This document shows, in pieces, positions 1-7,851 of a stretch of DNA of 64,000 bases. The notes below the pieces were generated by a model. It was not told where the DNA came from. It searched no databases and saw only the letters and a program-made list of their open reading frames with translations. Location: positions 4,836,001 through 4,900,000 of the forward strand of contig NZ_LR590484.1 of assembly GCF_901482695.1 (NCBI RefSeq), given 5' to 3'. How positions within the stretch are numbered: position 1 is the first letter of the stretch; the number at the start of each line of letters is the position of its first letter. A program made the translations under genes and the position numbers. The stretch is from Sphingobacterium thalpophilum. Its GTDB lineage: Bacteria > Bacteroidota > Bacteroidia > Sphingobacteriales > Sphingobacteriaceae.

Positions 1-799
1 GCTTAGCGGGCAGAAATTTGACTGGGCAAATCCGATCATGGCGGCCAATCCGTACCAAAATCGTGACCCCAGACTCAAAGCCACGATTTTATATGATGGT
101 GCGGAGTGGAAGCCCCGTACAGCGGATGTAGCGCAGCGGGATCCCAACAATCAAATACAGACAGGACAATACGAGATTATCAATGGCGAGGGGCAGAAGA
201 CGATTCATTTTGGATTAGATACCCGTAAAAGTCCAATTGAAGATTGGAATGGTTCTAGAACCGGCTATTATATGCGGAAGTTTATCGATCCCGATCCAGC
301 GCAAGAAGATCAGAACACAAGGCAACGTATTCCTTGGCCTATGTTGCGTTACACAGAGGCTGTATTGAACTACGTGGAAGCATGCATCGAGCTCGGTGAG
401 GAGGAGGAAGCGAGAACCTGGCTAAACAAAATTCGCTTCAGGGCAGGTATGCCAGCGATTACTGAGACAGGACAAGCCCTCAAAAACCGGTATAGAAATG
501 AGCGTCGGATCGAGCTTGCCTATGAAGAACATCGCTTTTTTGATGCAAGACGATGGATGATTGCCGAGGAGACACTTGGTCGCAAAGCAAACATCATCAA
601 TATTACGGGTACATTAAAAGACAATAAGAAAGTCACTTTATATAAATACGATCCTAACAGCTATAGTTATAAATACGTTGTATCAAACATTGATCCGGGG
701 ATCGAAAATCGGGCTTGGAACGACAAGATGTATTTTACGTCATTACATCGTGACGAAATCAACCGGAATACGAAGTTAATCCAAAACCCCGGATATTAG
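1..799 (+). CDS. SusD/RagB family outer-membrane nutrient-binding lipoprotein, C-terminal part
   Basis: The reading frame is open from base 2, so the gene begins before the window and only its last 265 residues or so are present. The segment has the marks of the SusD C-terminal half: NPYQNRDPRLKATILYDG near the start, then GYYMRKF, PWPMLRYTEAVLNYVEACIE (a TPR-like helix), LNKIRFRAGMP and ERRIELAYEEHRFFDARRW close to the end. SusD proteins are surface lipoproteins that pair with a SusC TonB-dependent channel to bind oligosaccharides or other polymers; a susC gene is expected just upstream, outside the window. A hairpin follows the stop, so the transcript probably ends here. The family call is secure; the substrate is unknown. 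Confidence 0.93.
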   Translation, partial: LSGQKFDWANPIMAANPYQNRDPRLKATILYDGAEWKPRTADVAQRDPNNQIQTGQYEIINGEGQKTIHFGLDTRKSPIEDWNGSRTGYYMRKFIDPDPAQEDQNTRQRIPWPMLRYTEAVLNYVEACIELGEEEEARTWLNKIRFRAGMPAITETGQALKNRYRNERRIELAYEEHRFFDARRWMIAEETLGRKANIINITGTLKDNKKVTLYKYDPNSYSYKYVVSNIDPGIENRAWNDKMYFTSLHRDEINRNTKLIQNPGY

Positions 800-878
800 C
801 GAAAGCACTTATCGACTAACGAGGCAGGATTGAAAATTTGAAAAGAAGCGTGTTGGAAAGCTACGGAAGTACCGATGT

Positions 879-915
879 AGAGGGCCGCTCAAGGAGATTG
901 GGCGGCCCCTCTTTT
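879..915. terminator. Rho-independent terminator after the SusD gene
   Basis: The arms AGAGGGCCGC and GCGGCCCCTCT pair with one bulged base around a loop of about 13 bases and are followed by TTTTG. The hairpin lies between the SusD stop (799) and the convergent MFS gene (stop at 918). The T-run favours the plus strand. Confidence 0.75.
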
Positions 916-917
916 GT

Positions 918-2129
918 TTACAGAATGTTTTTCTTCACATTCGGAAGCAGTCCCGTGACAATGCCGATCAAGGGTAGGTAGGCACAGATGTTGAATACGT
1001 GTTCTATGGATGTGCGGTCTGCCAGCCAGCCTAATACAGCCGAGCCGATGCCTCCCATACCAAATGCCAGACCAAAAAAGAGGCCAGCAATCATTCCTAC
1101 TTTTCCTGGAATGAGTTCGGTGGCATATACTAAAATAGCTGAAAAAGCTGACGAGATGATCAGTCCAATTAAAATAGCTAGCAGAATTGTCAATTCCAAC
1201 CCTACATGCGGTAATAAGAGCGTAAAGGGCGCAGCTCCGAGGATAGAGATCCAGATAATGAGTTTACGTCCATAGCGATCTCCCAATGGCCCTCCCATGA
1301 TGGTCCCTGCAGCCACCGATGCAAGAAATATAAATAGGTAAACTTGTGACTCCTGTACCGATACATGGAATTTATTGATCAAATAGAAAGTGAAATAACT
1401 CGTCATTGAAGCCATGTAGAAATACTTCGAGAAAATCAAAACCAGGAGAACGACTAACGCAAACATTACTTTGGTCTTTGAAAGGCTTGGTTTGCGTGCA
1501 TCCGAAACAGCGAGGTTATCTTTGGGTTGCAGATGTATTTGATACCAGCTACCTACATACATTAAGATCAGAACTGCGATAATTGCCAGCACGCCAAATA
1601 CCCCTATATACTGTTGACCAAAAGGAATCACAATCAGTGCGACTAATAAAGGACCTATAGCACCACCGGCATTGCCACCAACCTGGAAAATTGATTGCGC
1701 AAGACCTTTTTTTCCCCCCGAAGCTAAATGAGCTACCCGTGATGCTTCCGGATGGAAAATAGAAGAGCCCATGCCAATAAGGCTCACTGACAATAAGATG
1801 TAAAAGAAATTAGATGCAAAGGAAATACAGATTAATCCAGCCAGGGAGAATAACATGCCTATCGCCAGTGATCGGGGGGTCGGTTTTTTATCCGTATATA
1901 AGCCGACAAAAGGCTGTAAAATAGATGCTGTTAACTGAAAAACTAAAGTAATAATACCGATCTGCGTAAAATTGAGCGCATAGTTCGACTTCAATAATGG
2001 GTATACCGCCGGTATTACCGATTGTATCAAGTCGTTAAGCAGATGCGAAATGCTAATCGCAAATAGAATTGGGTAGACTGTTTCGGAACTGTTCCAAGCG
2101 CTACCGGAAGTTAAAGATTGTGTTTTCAT
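918..2129 (-). CDS. MFS efflux transporter, fosmidomycin-resistance (Fsr) type
   Basis: The 403-residue protein has about twelve hydrophobic segments. Its N-terminal region (ISHLLNDLIQSVIPAVYPLL, then LNFTQIGIITLVFQLTASIL) is typical of the Fsr-like branch of the major facilitator superfamily, and the loop motifs GLYTDKKPTPRS and GGPLGDRYGRK match the MFS loop 2-3 and 8-9 signatures. Members export small drugs by proton antiport at the inner membrane. The start ATG sits eight bases from a perfect ACATCAG-N5-CTGATGT palindrome, which recurs before the GntR gene that lies immediately upstream on the same strand, so this transporter is probably controlled by that repressor. The real substrate cannot be told from sequence; fosmidomycin is only the name of the prototype. 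Confidence 0.88.
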   Translation of the reverse strand: MKTQSLTSGSAWNSSETVYPILFAISISHLLNDLIQSVIPAVYPLLKSNYALNFTQIGIITLVFQLTASILQPFVGLYTDKKPTPRSLAIGMLFSLAGLICISFASNFFYILLSVSLIGMGSSIFHPEASRVAHLASGGKKGLAQSIFQVGGNAGGAIGPLLVALIVIPFGQQYIGVFGVLAIIAVLILMYVGSWYQIHLQPKDNLAVSDARKPSLSKTKVMFALVVLLVLIFSKYFYMASMTSYFTFYLINKFHVSVQESQVYLFIFLASVAAGTIMGGPLGDRYGRKLIIWISILGAAPFTLLLPHVGLELTILLAILIGLIISSAFSAILVYATELIPGKVGMIAGLFFGLAFGMGGIGSAVLGWLADRTSIEHVFNICAYLPLIGIVTGLLPNVKKNIL

Positions 2130-2136
2130 AATTAAT

Positions 2137-2155
2137 ACATCAGGTCATCTGATGT
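2137..2155. promoter_or_regulatory. Operator before the MFS gene, likely GntR site
   Basis: A perfect inverted repeat, ACATCAG-GTCAT-CTGATGT, lies between the GntR gene and the MFS start codon. It matches the site at 2890-2908, before the GntR gene, at 15 of 19 positions. A repressor bound here would sit in the 5' leader or at the start of transcription of the transporter. Confidence 0.72.
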
Positions 2156-2228
2156 TTGTTGTGCTGATATGTTTAACGTCTATTTTCTTTACTATAATAA
2201 TAATGGATTATACTTTGGTCGCGAAATT

Positions 2229-2888
2229 TTATTTGTGCAAGATGATTCGATCAGCGATCTGTTTGGCCCTCTCTACATCTTTATCCTTGATTGCTTCCAT
2301 CAATTCTTCGTGCTGTTTCTGCGATTGTGACAGCGCCGTAGTGTCTTTATAGATCTCCATAAAGAATTTATTTACGTGCAGCGACAACGTCGTATATAGC
2401 TCTGCTAAAATGTTGTTAGCACAAGATGCTGCGATTGCAGTATGAAAAGCGATATCGGCATCCACACAGGCGCTCAAATTACCAGATTTAGCATATTCCG
2501 CTCGATCTTTGAGTGCACGTTCCATAGCTTTTAGATCCCTCTGACTGCGATTTATGCTGGCCTTTTCAATAATTTTAAGTTCAAGTATATGCCGAACTTC
2601 AAAAATTTCATTGAAATTACCTTTTTCAATTTTTGCATCGAGAACACGATTGTCTCTAACACTCTTGACAAAAGTACCCAATCCCTGCTGTACATGTAAA
2701 TATCCCGACTGACTTAAATACTTGACAGCTTCACGTATCGTTGATCTCCCAACGGCGAATTGTTTCATCAATTCGGGTTCAGTAGGTAACTTGCTGTCTA
2801 TTGGAAATTCCCCCGATTTAATTTTTTCTTCAATTGCAGTCGCTACCTCCTCCGCCAGGGAGCGTCGAATAATCGCTTCATTTCTCAT
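2229..2888 (-). CDS. FadR-type GntR family transcriptional regulator
   Basis: The 219-residue protein has an N-terminal winged helix of the GntR class (residues about 8-75; LPTEPELMKQFAVGRSTIREAVKYL is cited here in pieces: LPTEPELMKQFAVGRS, then TIREAVKYLSQSGYL), followed by an all-helical FCD ligand-binding domain (about 90-215). The FCD domain carries the pattern expected for metal or carboxylate binding (DADIAFHTAIAAS, and H192-containing QKQHEELMEAI). It lies upstream of the MFS gene on the same strand with a 99-base gap. Its start codon directly abuts a palindrome shared with the MFS gene, so autorepression together with control of the exporter is likely. The effector is unknown. Confidence 0.9.
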   Translation of the reverse strand: MRNEAIIRRSLAEEVATAIEEKIKSGEFPIDSKLPTEPELMKQFAVGRSTIREAVKYLSQSGYLHVQQGLGTFVKSVRDNRVLDAKIEKGNFNEIFEVRHILELKIIEKASINRSQRDLKAMERALKDRAEYAKSGNLSACVDADIAFHTAIAASCANNILAELYTTLSLHVNKFFMEIYKDTTALSQSQKQHEELMEAIKDKDVERAKQIADRIILHK

Positions 2889-2889
2889 G

Positions 2890-2908
2890 AGATCATATCA
2901 TCTGATGA
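2890..2908. promoter_or_regulatory. Operator before the GntR gene (autoregulatory)
   Basis: AGATCATATCATCTGATGA matches the palindrome at 2137-2155 at 15 of 19 positions and keeps the CATCTGATG half exactly. It lies between the -7 element (2912-2919) and the GntR start codon, that is, at the expected transcription start. Confidence 0.7.
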
Positions 2909-2911
2909 ATG

Positions 2912-2940
2912 CAAAGTTAAAATAAATTTGTTATTTTCAA
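2912..2940 (-). promoter_or_regulatory. Bacteroidota-type promoter of the GntR gene
   Basis: On the minus strand TTG (2940-2938) is followed after 18 bases by TAACTTTG (2919-2912), which fits the TAnnTTTG -7 consensus of the primary sigma factor of Bacteroidota. The operator at 2890-2908 follows directly. Confidence 0.6.
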
Positions 2941-3123
2941 TAGCGTTTTTAAATTTCTTTCCTGCCAGCGCCCTTCGCATATTTCTCGATGAAAGCAAGT
3001 GAAGGAATGCCAATAGAAACCAGTCATATTTTCCGAAGATTAAGAAATAAAAAAGAAATATGTTGTAAACCTGAGGATTAATTTATTACTTTGAATATCA
3101 AAGTACTTTTAATATTTAAAGTT

Positions 3124-3414
3124 ATGAAAATATCGAAACAAAGGTTAGTTATCATGTTGGGGGGTATTGCCCTTCTATTATGCATACCGCTAATCGCTAT
3201 GCAGTTTACTGAAGAGGTGAAATGGACAGGCTGGGATTTTGTGGTCATGGGTGCTTTACTCACGCTCACGGCACTATTATGGGAGCTTGTATGGAGAGGA
3301 GTGAGGACTTTCGGATATCGAGTCCTGCTTTGCAGCTTTATCGTCGTCGGATTTTTATTGATATGGGCTGAATTGGCAGTTGGTATATTCGGGACCCCTA
3401 TAGCGGGGTCCTGA
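3124..3414 (+). CDS. Small membrane protein, three transmembrane segments
   Basis: The 96-residue product, from ATG at 3124 (MKISKQRLVIMLGGIALLL), has hydrophobic stretches at about residues 8-26, 38-57 and 65-88, separated by EEVKWTGWDF and a short basic loop (WRGVRTFGYR). An upstream TTG at 3091 would add eleven residues but is a poorer start. The segment order and the positive loop suggest an inner-membrane protein. I do not recognise a characterised family. A 7-base hairpin (3392-3411) overlaps the last codons. The gene is convergent with the flavodoxin-RidA gene. Confidence 0.7.
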   Translation: MKISKQRLVIMLGGIALLLCIPLIAMQFTEEVKWTGWDFVVMGALLTLTALLWELVWRGVRTFGYRVLLCSFIVVGFLLIWAELAVGIFGTPIAGS

Positions 3415-3443
3415 TGTACCATTATCAGCTTGTATCGCGCGGG

Positions 3444-4589
3444 TTACTCAACTTCGAAAATCGCCTGTATTTCAACGGGAGAGTTTCCGGGGACCGAGGA
3501 TGCACCGAGAGTTGCCCGTGCATGCTTGCCTTTATCGCCAAAGATTGTAACAGTAAGATCAGATGCTGCATTCATCAACTTAGCATGGTCCTTAAAATCC
3601 TGAGGAGCGTTGAAAATTCCTGTTAATTGCACACATTTTTTGACTCTGTTCAGATCTCCATCAACCGCGTCTTTCAATACACTCAGTACATTAAGCATCG
3701 TGACCTCCGTTGCTTCCATTACCTGTGCTTCGGTGACATCCACACCAACTTTTCCGGGAAAAATAATGCTACCATTTTTCAACGCATATTGGTTAATATA
3801 GACAAGGTTTCCGCTACGTACATAAGGTTGATAATTACCTGCAGGAGCAGGCACTTCCGGCAATACGATCTGTTTATCTTTGAGCACCTCGTTGATATCA
3901 ATACCTTTGGTTATAGTAACTCCTTTAGACCTTTGACCGAAGGTGCCTTGTAGCGCTGAGGAAATTTTGGCAAAATACTTGCCCTGTTCCTGCGCCAGAT
4001 AGCGTTCTCCGTCCGAAGGTCGCGGAACCTGCTTCAACGAACCTAGACTAGTTGTACCTAATACCGTATTTCCCTGTGGTATGCTCTTATCAATGTGTTC
4101 ATATCCCCGTATCCCGTTCGAAACGAGCACCATACCGTGCACCGCCAAAGCGTTCCAAAAAGATTGTAAAGCGAGCTCTCTTCCTGCACCACTTCCGGAA
4201 GACATAAATACCATTGCCGGCATGCCTTCCAAGGCATGCTCTGTCCATAGAGAAGTCGTCTGCGCTAGAAATTCACTCATGGCAGTGCTGATATTGCCAA
4301 AATAAACAGGTGAGCCGAAAGCGATGCCGTCATAGAAAGGCAGCTCTTCAACACGGGCCAAAGGGACATCTTTTAGAGCGGGATGGTCAGACTGTTTCAC
4401 CTTTTTAATAATCGCAGTTGCCCGACCTTCGACTTCTATACCTCGGGCTACTTCATTCGCCATTTTGTAGGTGCCCCCTTGGTCGGAGTGTATGAGTACA
4501 AGGATTTTAGTTCGTTTCTCTTGTGCCATTGTAGGATTCATTAAAATCATTATCCATAAAAAAAGAATAGCTCTTACTATTTTGTTCAT
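3444..4589 (-). CDS. Secreted flavodoxin (WrbA-like)-RidA fusion protein
   Basis: The 381-residue protein joins two families. After a signal peptide (residues 1-22, ending PTMAQ) comes a flavodoxin-like fold of the NAD(P)H:quinone oxidoreductase/WrbA type (about 27-215), with VLIHSDQGGTYKMANEVARG as the phosphate-binding loop region and AFGSPVYFGNISTAMSEFL as the second FMN motif. Residues about 245-381 are a RidA/YjgF domain (YVRSGNLVYINQ, GKVGVDVTEAQV, GNSPVEIQAIFEVE). RidA usually deaminates reactive enamines, and the arginine that binds the substrate carboxylate in active members would lie in the segment KHARATLGASSVP. Both domains look intact. A signal peptide on such a fusion is unusual; each component is normally cytosolic. 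The gene stands alone. Confidence 0.85.
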   Translation of the reverse strand: MNKIVRAILFLWIMILMNPTMAQEKRTKILVLIHSDQGGTYKMANEVARGIEVEGRATAIIKKVKQSDHPALKDVPLARVEELPFYDGIAFGSPVYFGNISTAMSEFLAQTTSLWTEHALEGMPAMVFMSSGSGAGRELALQSFWNALAVHGMVLVSNGIRGYEHIDKSIPQGNTVLGTTSLGSLKQVPRPSDGERYLAQEQGKYFAKISSALQGTFGQRSKGVTITKGIDINEVLKDKQIVLPEVPAPAGNYQPYVRSGNLVYINQYALKNGSIIFPGKVGVDVTEAQVMEATEVTMLNVLSVLKDAVDGDLNRVKKCVQLTGIFNAPQDFKDHAKLMNAASDLTVTIFGDKGKHARATLGASSVPGNSPVEIQAIFEVE

Positions 4590-4871
4590 ATGCCATTTAT
4601 ATTGGAGAATAGTACAAAGGTATGCGATGCGTTTTTATTGAAATTGCCAATAAGTATATGTATAGCGACAAGTAATCAGCACGCTAAGCACTCGTCTTTA
4701 TTCATCATAAGGACATATTAGAAAATAGAAGTATTCAATCCTCCCGAGTCTACCGACAATGATGGAGGACAGCTTTATGTATAAACAAAGGTTGATGGAC
4801 TTTGTTTCTGATAAGATCTCACTATTCGGCCTCGGCCAAGAACTTTTCGAGGGCGCAGTGTCAAGACCCAA

Positions 4872-5990
4872 CTACGGTACCAGTTCGAAATCTATTTCAC
4901 CCATTTCTCGTCCATTTACAATAATCGAAAGCTTGTGTTTACCAAGATGAAATTTTCGTGTTGTTATCTGTTTAAACGATTGTCGGCGTAGGATAGAATT
5001 TATTTCCGCAGCTGCATATGTCCGTTCACTTATTTTAAAAACTTTTTTGGATAATTGCGCATTTAATTTTTTGTAATAGACAGCGTATTCCAAACGTAAC
5101 AGCCTCGACTGACCGCTTTTATTTTCGATCCGAAAAGAAAAGACTACGTGCTCGCCAATTTTGACGATTGGCGTTTGAATAGTCAGTTGCGACACTGTAA
5201 AATCGGAGCTTTTCAATCCGTAAAAATGCAATATTTCCGGATTACCTTGTTTGAGTAAGGTACGGCAGCCATGTTTAATGATCCCGTTAGTATGTATACT
5301 GTAATCCTTCCAACGCCGTGCAATCCCCAGCACGAAATCCGGATGATCTTTGGAAATATCATTGAGATTATTGGCTACGCTTCTTCTGACAGTTTCGGCG
5401 AGATCGTCCTTCAAATTTTCGAGAATTGGCAGGAGAGGGGTGGGATCCTTCTTAAGAAACGGAATTGCCATTGCCCAGGGGAGCCGGGGTCTGGAGCCCT
5501 CGCTGGCGAGCCGTCGCAGCTGTGGATGCGTGTCCCGCGACCACTTTTCCATTTCAGCAATCATGCGGGAATGATATCTAATGATAAAGGGACGGACAGC
5601 AAACTCGCAGCTTATAAATTTTGTTATAACTTCAAATGAGCGTATTGCGGTATCAAAATCATTTAAACCATAGCTCTCAATATAGTCAGGAAAAATAGCG
5701 TACTCCAGACCGCCGGAGACCCCGTGATCAATCAGATGCTGTATTACCTGGCAGATCAGCGAGGCCGCTGTCGGGAAATGACCCGGCAAAGACTCATGTA
5801 ATACCGAAGTACTATGCTTCATTCTTTGTTTCCATTCCATGTTAGTGAAATCGGCATCGAAAATACGCTTGATAAATAGTTGTTTATTAAAACTTGAATC
5901 GACGCGCTGAAATTCATCAGCAATAGTTTGATAAAAGGAAACTGAGTAGATGTCTTTGATGAGTGCCATTACTGAAAAGGATAAGTTCAT
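4872..5990 (-). CDS. alkC: AlkC-type DNA alkylation repair glycosylase
   Basis: The 372-residue protein has a HEAT-like-repeat N-terminal part (about 1-255) with RRLASEGSRPRLPWAM, a stretch typical of the AlkC branch, followed by repeats such as VRRSVANNLNDISKDHPDFV and a basic helix (RHGCRTLLKQ-like, here KHGCRTLLKQGNPE). Residues about 265-372 form an Ig-like beta domain (VVFSFRIENKSGQSRLLRLE, then KVFKISERTY and HKLSIIVNGR), which distinguishes AlkC from AlkD. AlkC excises N3-methylated purines and related cationic lesions without flipping the base. A second in-frame ATG at 5969 (MALIKDIYS) could be the real start. An AlkB homologue lies six kilobases away. Confidence 0.86.
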   Translation of the reverse strand: MNLSFSVMALIKDIYSVSFYQTIADEFQRVDSSFNKQLFIKRIFDADFTNMEWKQRMKHSTSVLHESLPGHFPTAASLICQVIQHLIDHGVSGGLEYAIFPDYIESYGLNDFDTAIRSFEVITKFISCEFAVRPFIIRYHSRMIAEMEKWSRDTHPQLRRLASEGSRPRLPWAMAIPFLKKDPTPLLPILENLKDDLAETVRRSVANNLNDISKDHPDFVLGIARRWKDYSIHTNGIIKHGCRTLLKQGNPEILHFYGLKSSDFTVSQLTIQTPIVKIGEHVVFSFRIENKSGQSRLLRLEYAVYYKKLNAQLSKKVFKISERTYAAAEINSILRRQSFKQITTRKFHLGKHKLSIIVNGREMGEIDFELVP

Positions 5991-6151
5991 TGTCTGTTGA
6001 GGACAAAGCTACTAGGTGATATTGACAACTGATTGTCAATAGTCGGTGTTTACTTTAGAAGTCAGCCAGTCTTTAGACGAATGAATGACCGTTCCTGTTG
6101 TCAAAAGCGGAATATAGCATCAAAAGGACTGATCTTTCGTTTAACTGCAAG

Positions 6152-6838
6152 CTATGATGTCAGTACTTCGTCAATAATACCAAATTCTCTTGCCTCCGAA
6201 GCCACCATCCAATGGTCTCTGTCACTTACATCATGTACTTTCTGATAACTCTGACCACTATGCTCGGCAATGATGTCGTACAGTTCTTTTTTGATCTTCA
6301 ATACTTGTTTGGCTGTAATCTCAATGTCCGAGGCCTGTCCCTGCACACCACCAAGTGGCTGGTGTAGCATGACACGAGCGTGAGCGAGCGCGCTCCGTTT
6401 ACCTGGAGCTCCACCGCAAAGTAAAATCGCTCCAAAAGATAAAGCCATGCCCGTACAAATCGTTGCTACGTCAGGACTTATTAATTGCATGGTATCGTAT
6501 ATACCTAGCCCGGCATACACTTCACCGCCGGGCGAATTGATATACATATGAATATCCTTTTTGGGATCAACGGACTGCAGAAATAATAACTGCGCCTGCA
6601 CGATATTCGCTATATTAGCTTCGACGGGTGCACCGATAAAGATAATCCTGTCCATCATCAGCCTCGAAAAGACATCCATCTGCGAAACACGCATTTCGCG
6701 TTCTTCAGTAATGTACGGAGTCATTGCCAAGGGGATAGACGAGCGTTCGATCCCCCCGATGTAGTGATCAACCCGATTTGTTGGGACATAGCAATGCCCT
6801 ACCGCAAATTTGCGGAACTCATTTTTGTCAATATTCAT
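6152..6838 (-). CDS. clpP: ATP-dependent Clp protease proteolytic subunit
   Basis: The 228-residue protein is a ClpP with an intact Ser-His-Asp triad: S134 in GMALSFGA, H159 in VMLHQPLGG and D208 in DRDHWM. The 40-residue N-terminal extension is normal for Bacteroidota ClpP. It differs from the usual housekeeping sequence in the nucleophile elbow (GMALSFGAILLCGG rather than GMAASMAA). ClpP forms a double heptamer that degrades proteins fed in by ClpX or ClpA/ClpC. The gene starts 10 bases after the stop of a small gene that in turn overlaps an ECF sigma gene, so all three are probably one transcript. This is likely an accessory copy, since no clpX or tig lies next to it. Confidence 0.9.
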   Translation of the reverse strand: MNIDKNEFRKFAVGHCYVPTNRVDHYIGGIERSSIPLAMTPYITEEREMRVSQMDVFSRLMMDRIIFIGAPVEANIANIVQAQLLFLQSVDPKKDIHMYINSPGGEVYAGLGIYDTMQLISPDVATICTGMALSFGAILLCGGAPGKRSALAHARVMLHQPLGGVQGQASDIEITAKQVLKIKKELYDIIAEHSGQSYQKVHDVSDRDHWMVASEAREFGIIDEVLTS

Positions 6839-6848
6839 GATTTGTGAT

Positions 6849-7121
6849 TTAAGTTGTCTTAAAGAAACGTTTTATTTTTTGCTTAAATGGGATGTGCTCA
6901 GGCTGTGTGAATAGTGTTTGGTGCACGGCTTCGATTTCCTTTCTCAGTTCTTTACGTCCAAATTGCCATACCATCTCATACACCTTCTGTTGGGCAGCTA
7001 TTCTCCCAGTCATTTCGTCGTCTAGCAGTATATGCGCTTCAAATAGTAAAGCGTCAGCAGGAACCTGTGTACCCATCAGATGTGCCTCTATCTGTCGTAT
7101 CTCATTCCAAGAAGTCTTCAT
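6849..7121 (-). CDS. Small soluble protein paired with the ECF sigma factor
   Basis: The 90-residue product, starting at ATG 7121 (MKTSWNEIRQIEAHLMG), overlaps the end of the sigma gene by 20 bases. It is predicted helical, with an acidic N-terminal half (LLFEAHILLDDEMTGRIAAQ) and a basic C-terminal half (KIKRFFKTT); there is no transmembrane segment and no zinc-binding cysteine pattern. Proteins of this length and character often follow ECF sigma genes in Sphingobacteriia, where they resemble the cytoplasmic part of anti-sigma factors. A role as a soluble anti-sigma or ClpP-linked adaptor is inference. A longer start at 7151 is possible but would overlap the sigma gene further. Confidence 0.72.
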   Translation of the reverse strand: MKTSWNEIRQIEAHLMGTQVPADALLFEAHILLDDEMTGRIAAQQKVYEMVWQFGRKELRKEIEAVHQTLFTQPEHIPFKQKIKRFFKTT

Positions 7122-7635
7122 ACAGCAATGCTTTTTCTTTAACAGTTTCACGTATTTTTTCCAGGCATTTATACTTTTGTACCGTCGCGCTTCTTATTCC
7201 TGAAAAACCAAAATCGTCGGCGATCTCCTGAAGTGACATTTGGTCATAGTAAAAGCTCTTAAGCAAGCTCATACATTTACGACCTGCTGTCTCCAGGAAG
7301 CGGAAAAGACGCTTGTTGCAAGGTAAACTTTCGTCGGGTAAAACCACATCCATCTGATCCAATGGTAGTTTCTGCCTGCCTTGATGATAACGCTTCAGCC
7401 AGATATTTCTTGCCGTGCCAAATAGGTAAGCAATGTCATTGTCCAGTACGAGGGAAGATAAAACAACTTTTTCATAATACGCTATCAAAGCGTCTTGAAA
7501 TACGTCCTTGGCTTCATCAAAGCTGCCACCCATGCTGCTGATATATCTGGCTACTGCCGGAAAGCCTTTTTGATACAGTTCCATAAAGAGCGCCCGGCGT
7601 CCTGAGGCTACATTTGAATTACTAATAGTCTGCAT
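7102..7635 (-). CDS. ECF-type RNA polymerase sigma factor
   Basis: The 177-residue protein has sigma region 2 (about 10-80; FDEAKDVFQDALIAYYEKV and YLFGTARNIWLKRYHQ) and region 4 (about 110-165; MSLQEIADDFGFSGIRSATV, a helix-turn-helix followed by QKYKCLEKIRE). Region 3 is absent, as in the extracytoplasmic-function group. It directs RNA polymerase to a small regulon, often its own operon. Here that operon would include the overlapping small gene and clpP, which suggests a link between this sigma factor and proteolysis. No membrane anti-sigma with a FecR domain and no SusCD pair lie next to it, so it is not one of the usual polysaccharide-utilisation sigma factors. Confidence 0.88.
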   Translation of the reverse strand: MQTISNSNVASGRRALFMELYQKGFPAVARYISSMGGSFDEAKDVFQDALIAYYEKVVLSSLVLDNDIAYLFGTARNIWLKRYHQGRQKLPLDQMDVVLPDESLPCNKRLFRFLETAGRKCMSLLKSFYYDQMSLQEIADDFGFSGIRSATVQKYKCLEKIRETVKEKALLYEDFLE

Positions 7636-7816
7636 ATGATTCTCTTTTATAACAATGTACTTAATTTCGACAAAGTATCACCCTGTTTCAAAAAAAAAAT
7701 AAGGCGATGAATAACGAAAGGCTGTCTTTAATACCTTCAAGCGCTGAGACAAGTAATTCTATATGATTCGCGGACAAAAGACATATAGTAAAAAGTAAAA
7801 ATTATTTATTATTTTC

Positions 7817-7834
7817 ACCTACTTACTAGTAGGT
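7817..7834. promoter_or_regulatory. TetR operator before the TetR-FabF operon
   Basis: ACCTACT-TACT-AGTAGGT is a perfect inverted repeat with 7-base arms and lies six bases upstream of a -7 element, TATATTTG (7840-7847). It therefore occupies the promoter spacer, as expected for an autorepressing TetR protein. Confidence 0.78.
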
Positions 7835-7839
7835 ATATG

Positions 7840-7847
7840 TATATTTG
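7840..7847 (+). promoter_or_regulatory. -7 promoter element of the TetR-FabF operon
   Basis: TATATTTG fits TAnnTTTG exactly and lies five bases before the proposed TetR start codon at 7852. The transcript would have a very short leader, or be nearly leaderless if this start is right. Confidence 0.55.
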
Positions 7848-7851
7848 CACT

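Noticed and set aside
988..1275. Plus-strand frame of 95 codons inside the MFS gene
   Set aside because: It is antisense to a well-supported transporter and its translation has no family features.
3392..3411. GGACCCC/GGGGTCC hairpin as a terminator
   Set aside because: It has no T-run and overlaps the last codons of the gene, so it is only noted in the gene entry.
3078..3422. Minus-strand frame of 114 codons over the small membrane protein
   Set aside because: The plus-strand product has three clean hydrophobic helices; the minus-strand product is proline- and asparagine-rich without motifs.
5271..5639. Plus-strand frame within alkC
   Set aside because: It is a shadow of the conserved AlkC reading frame.
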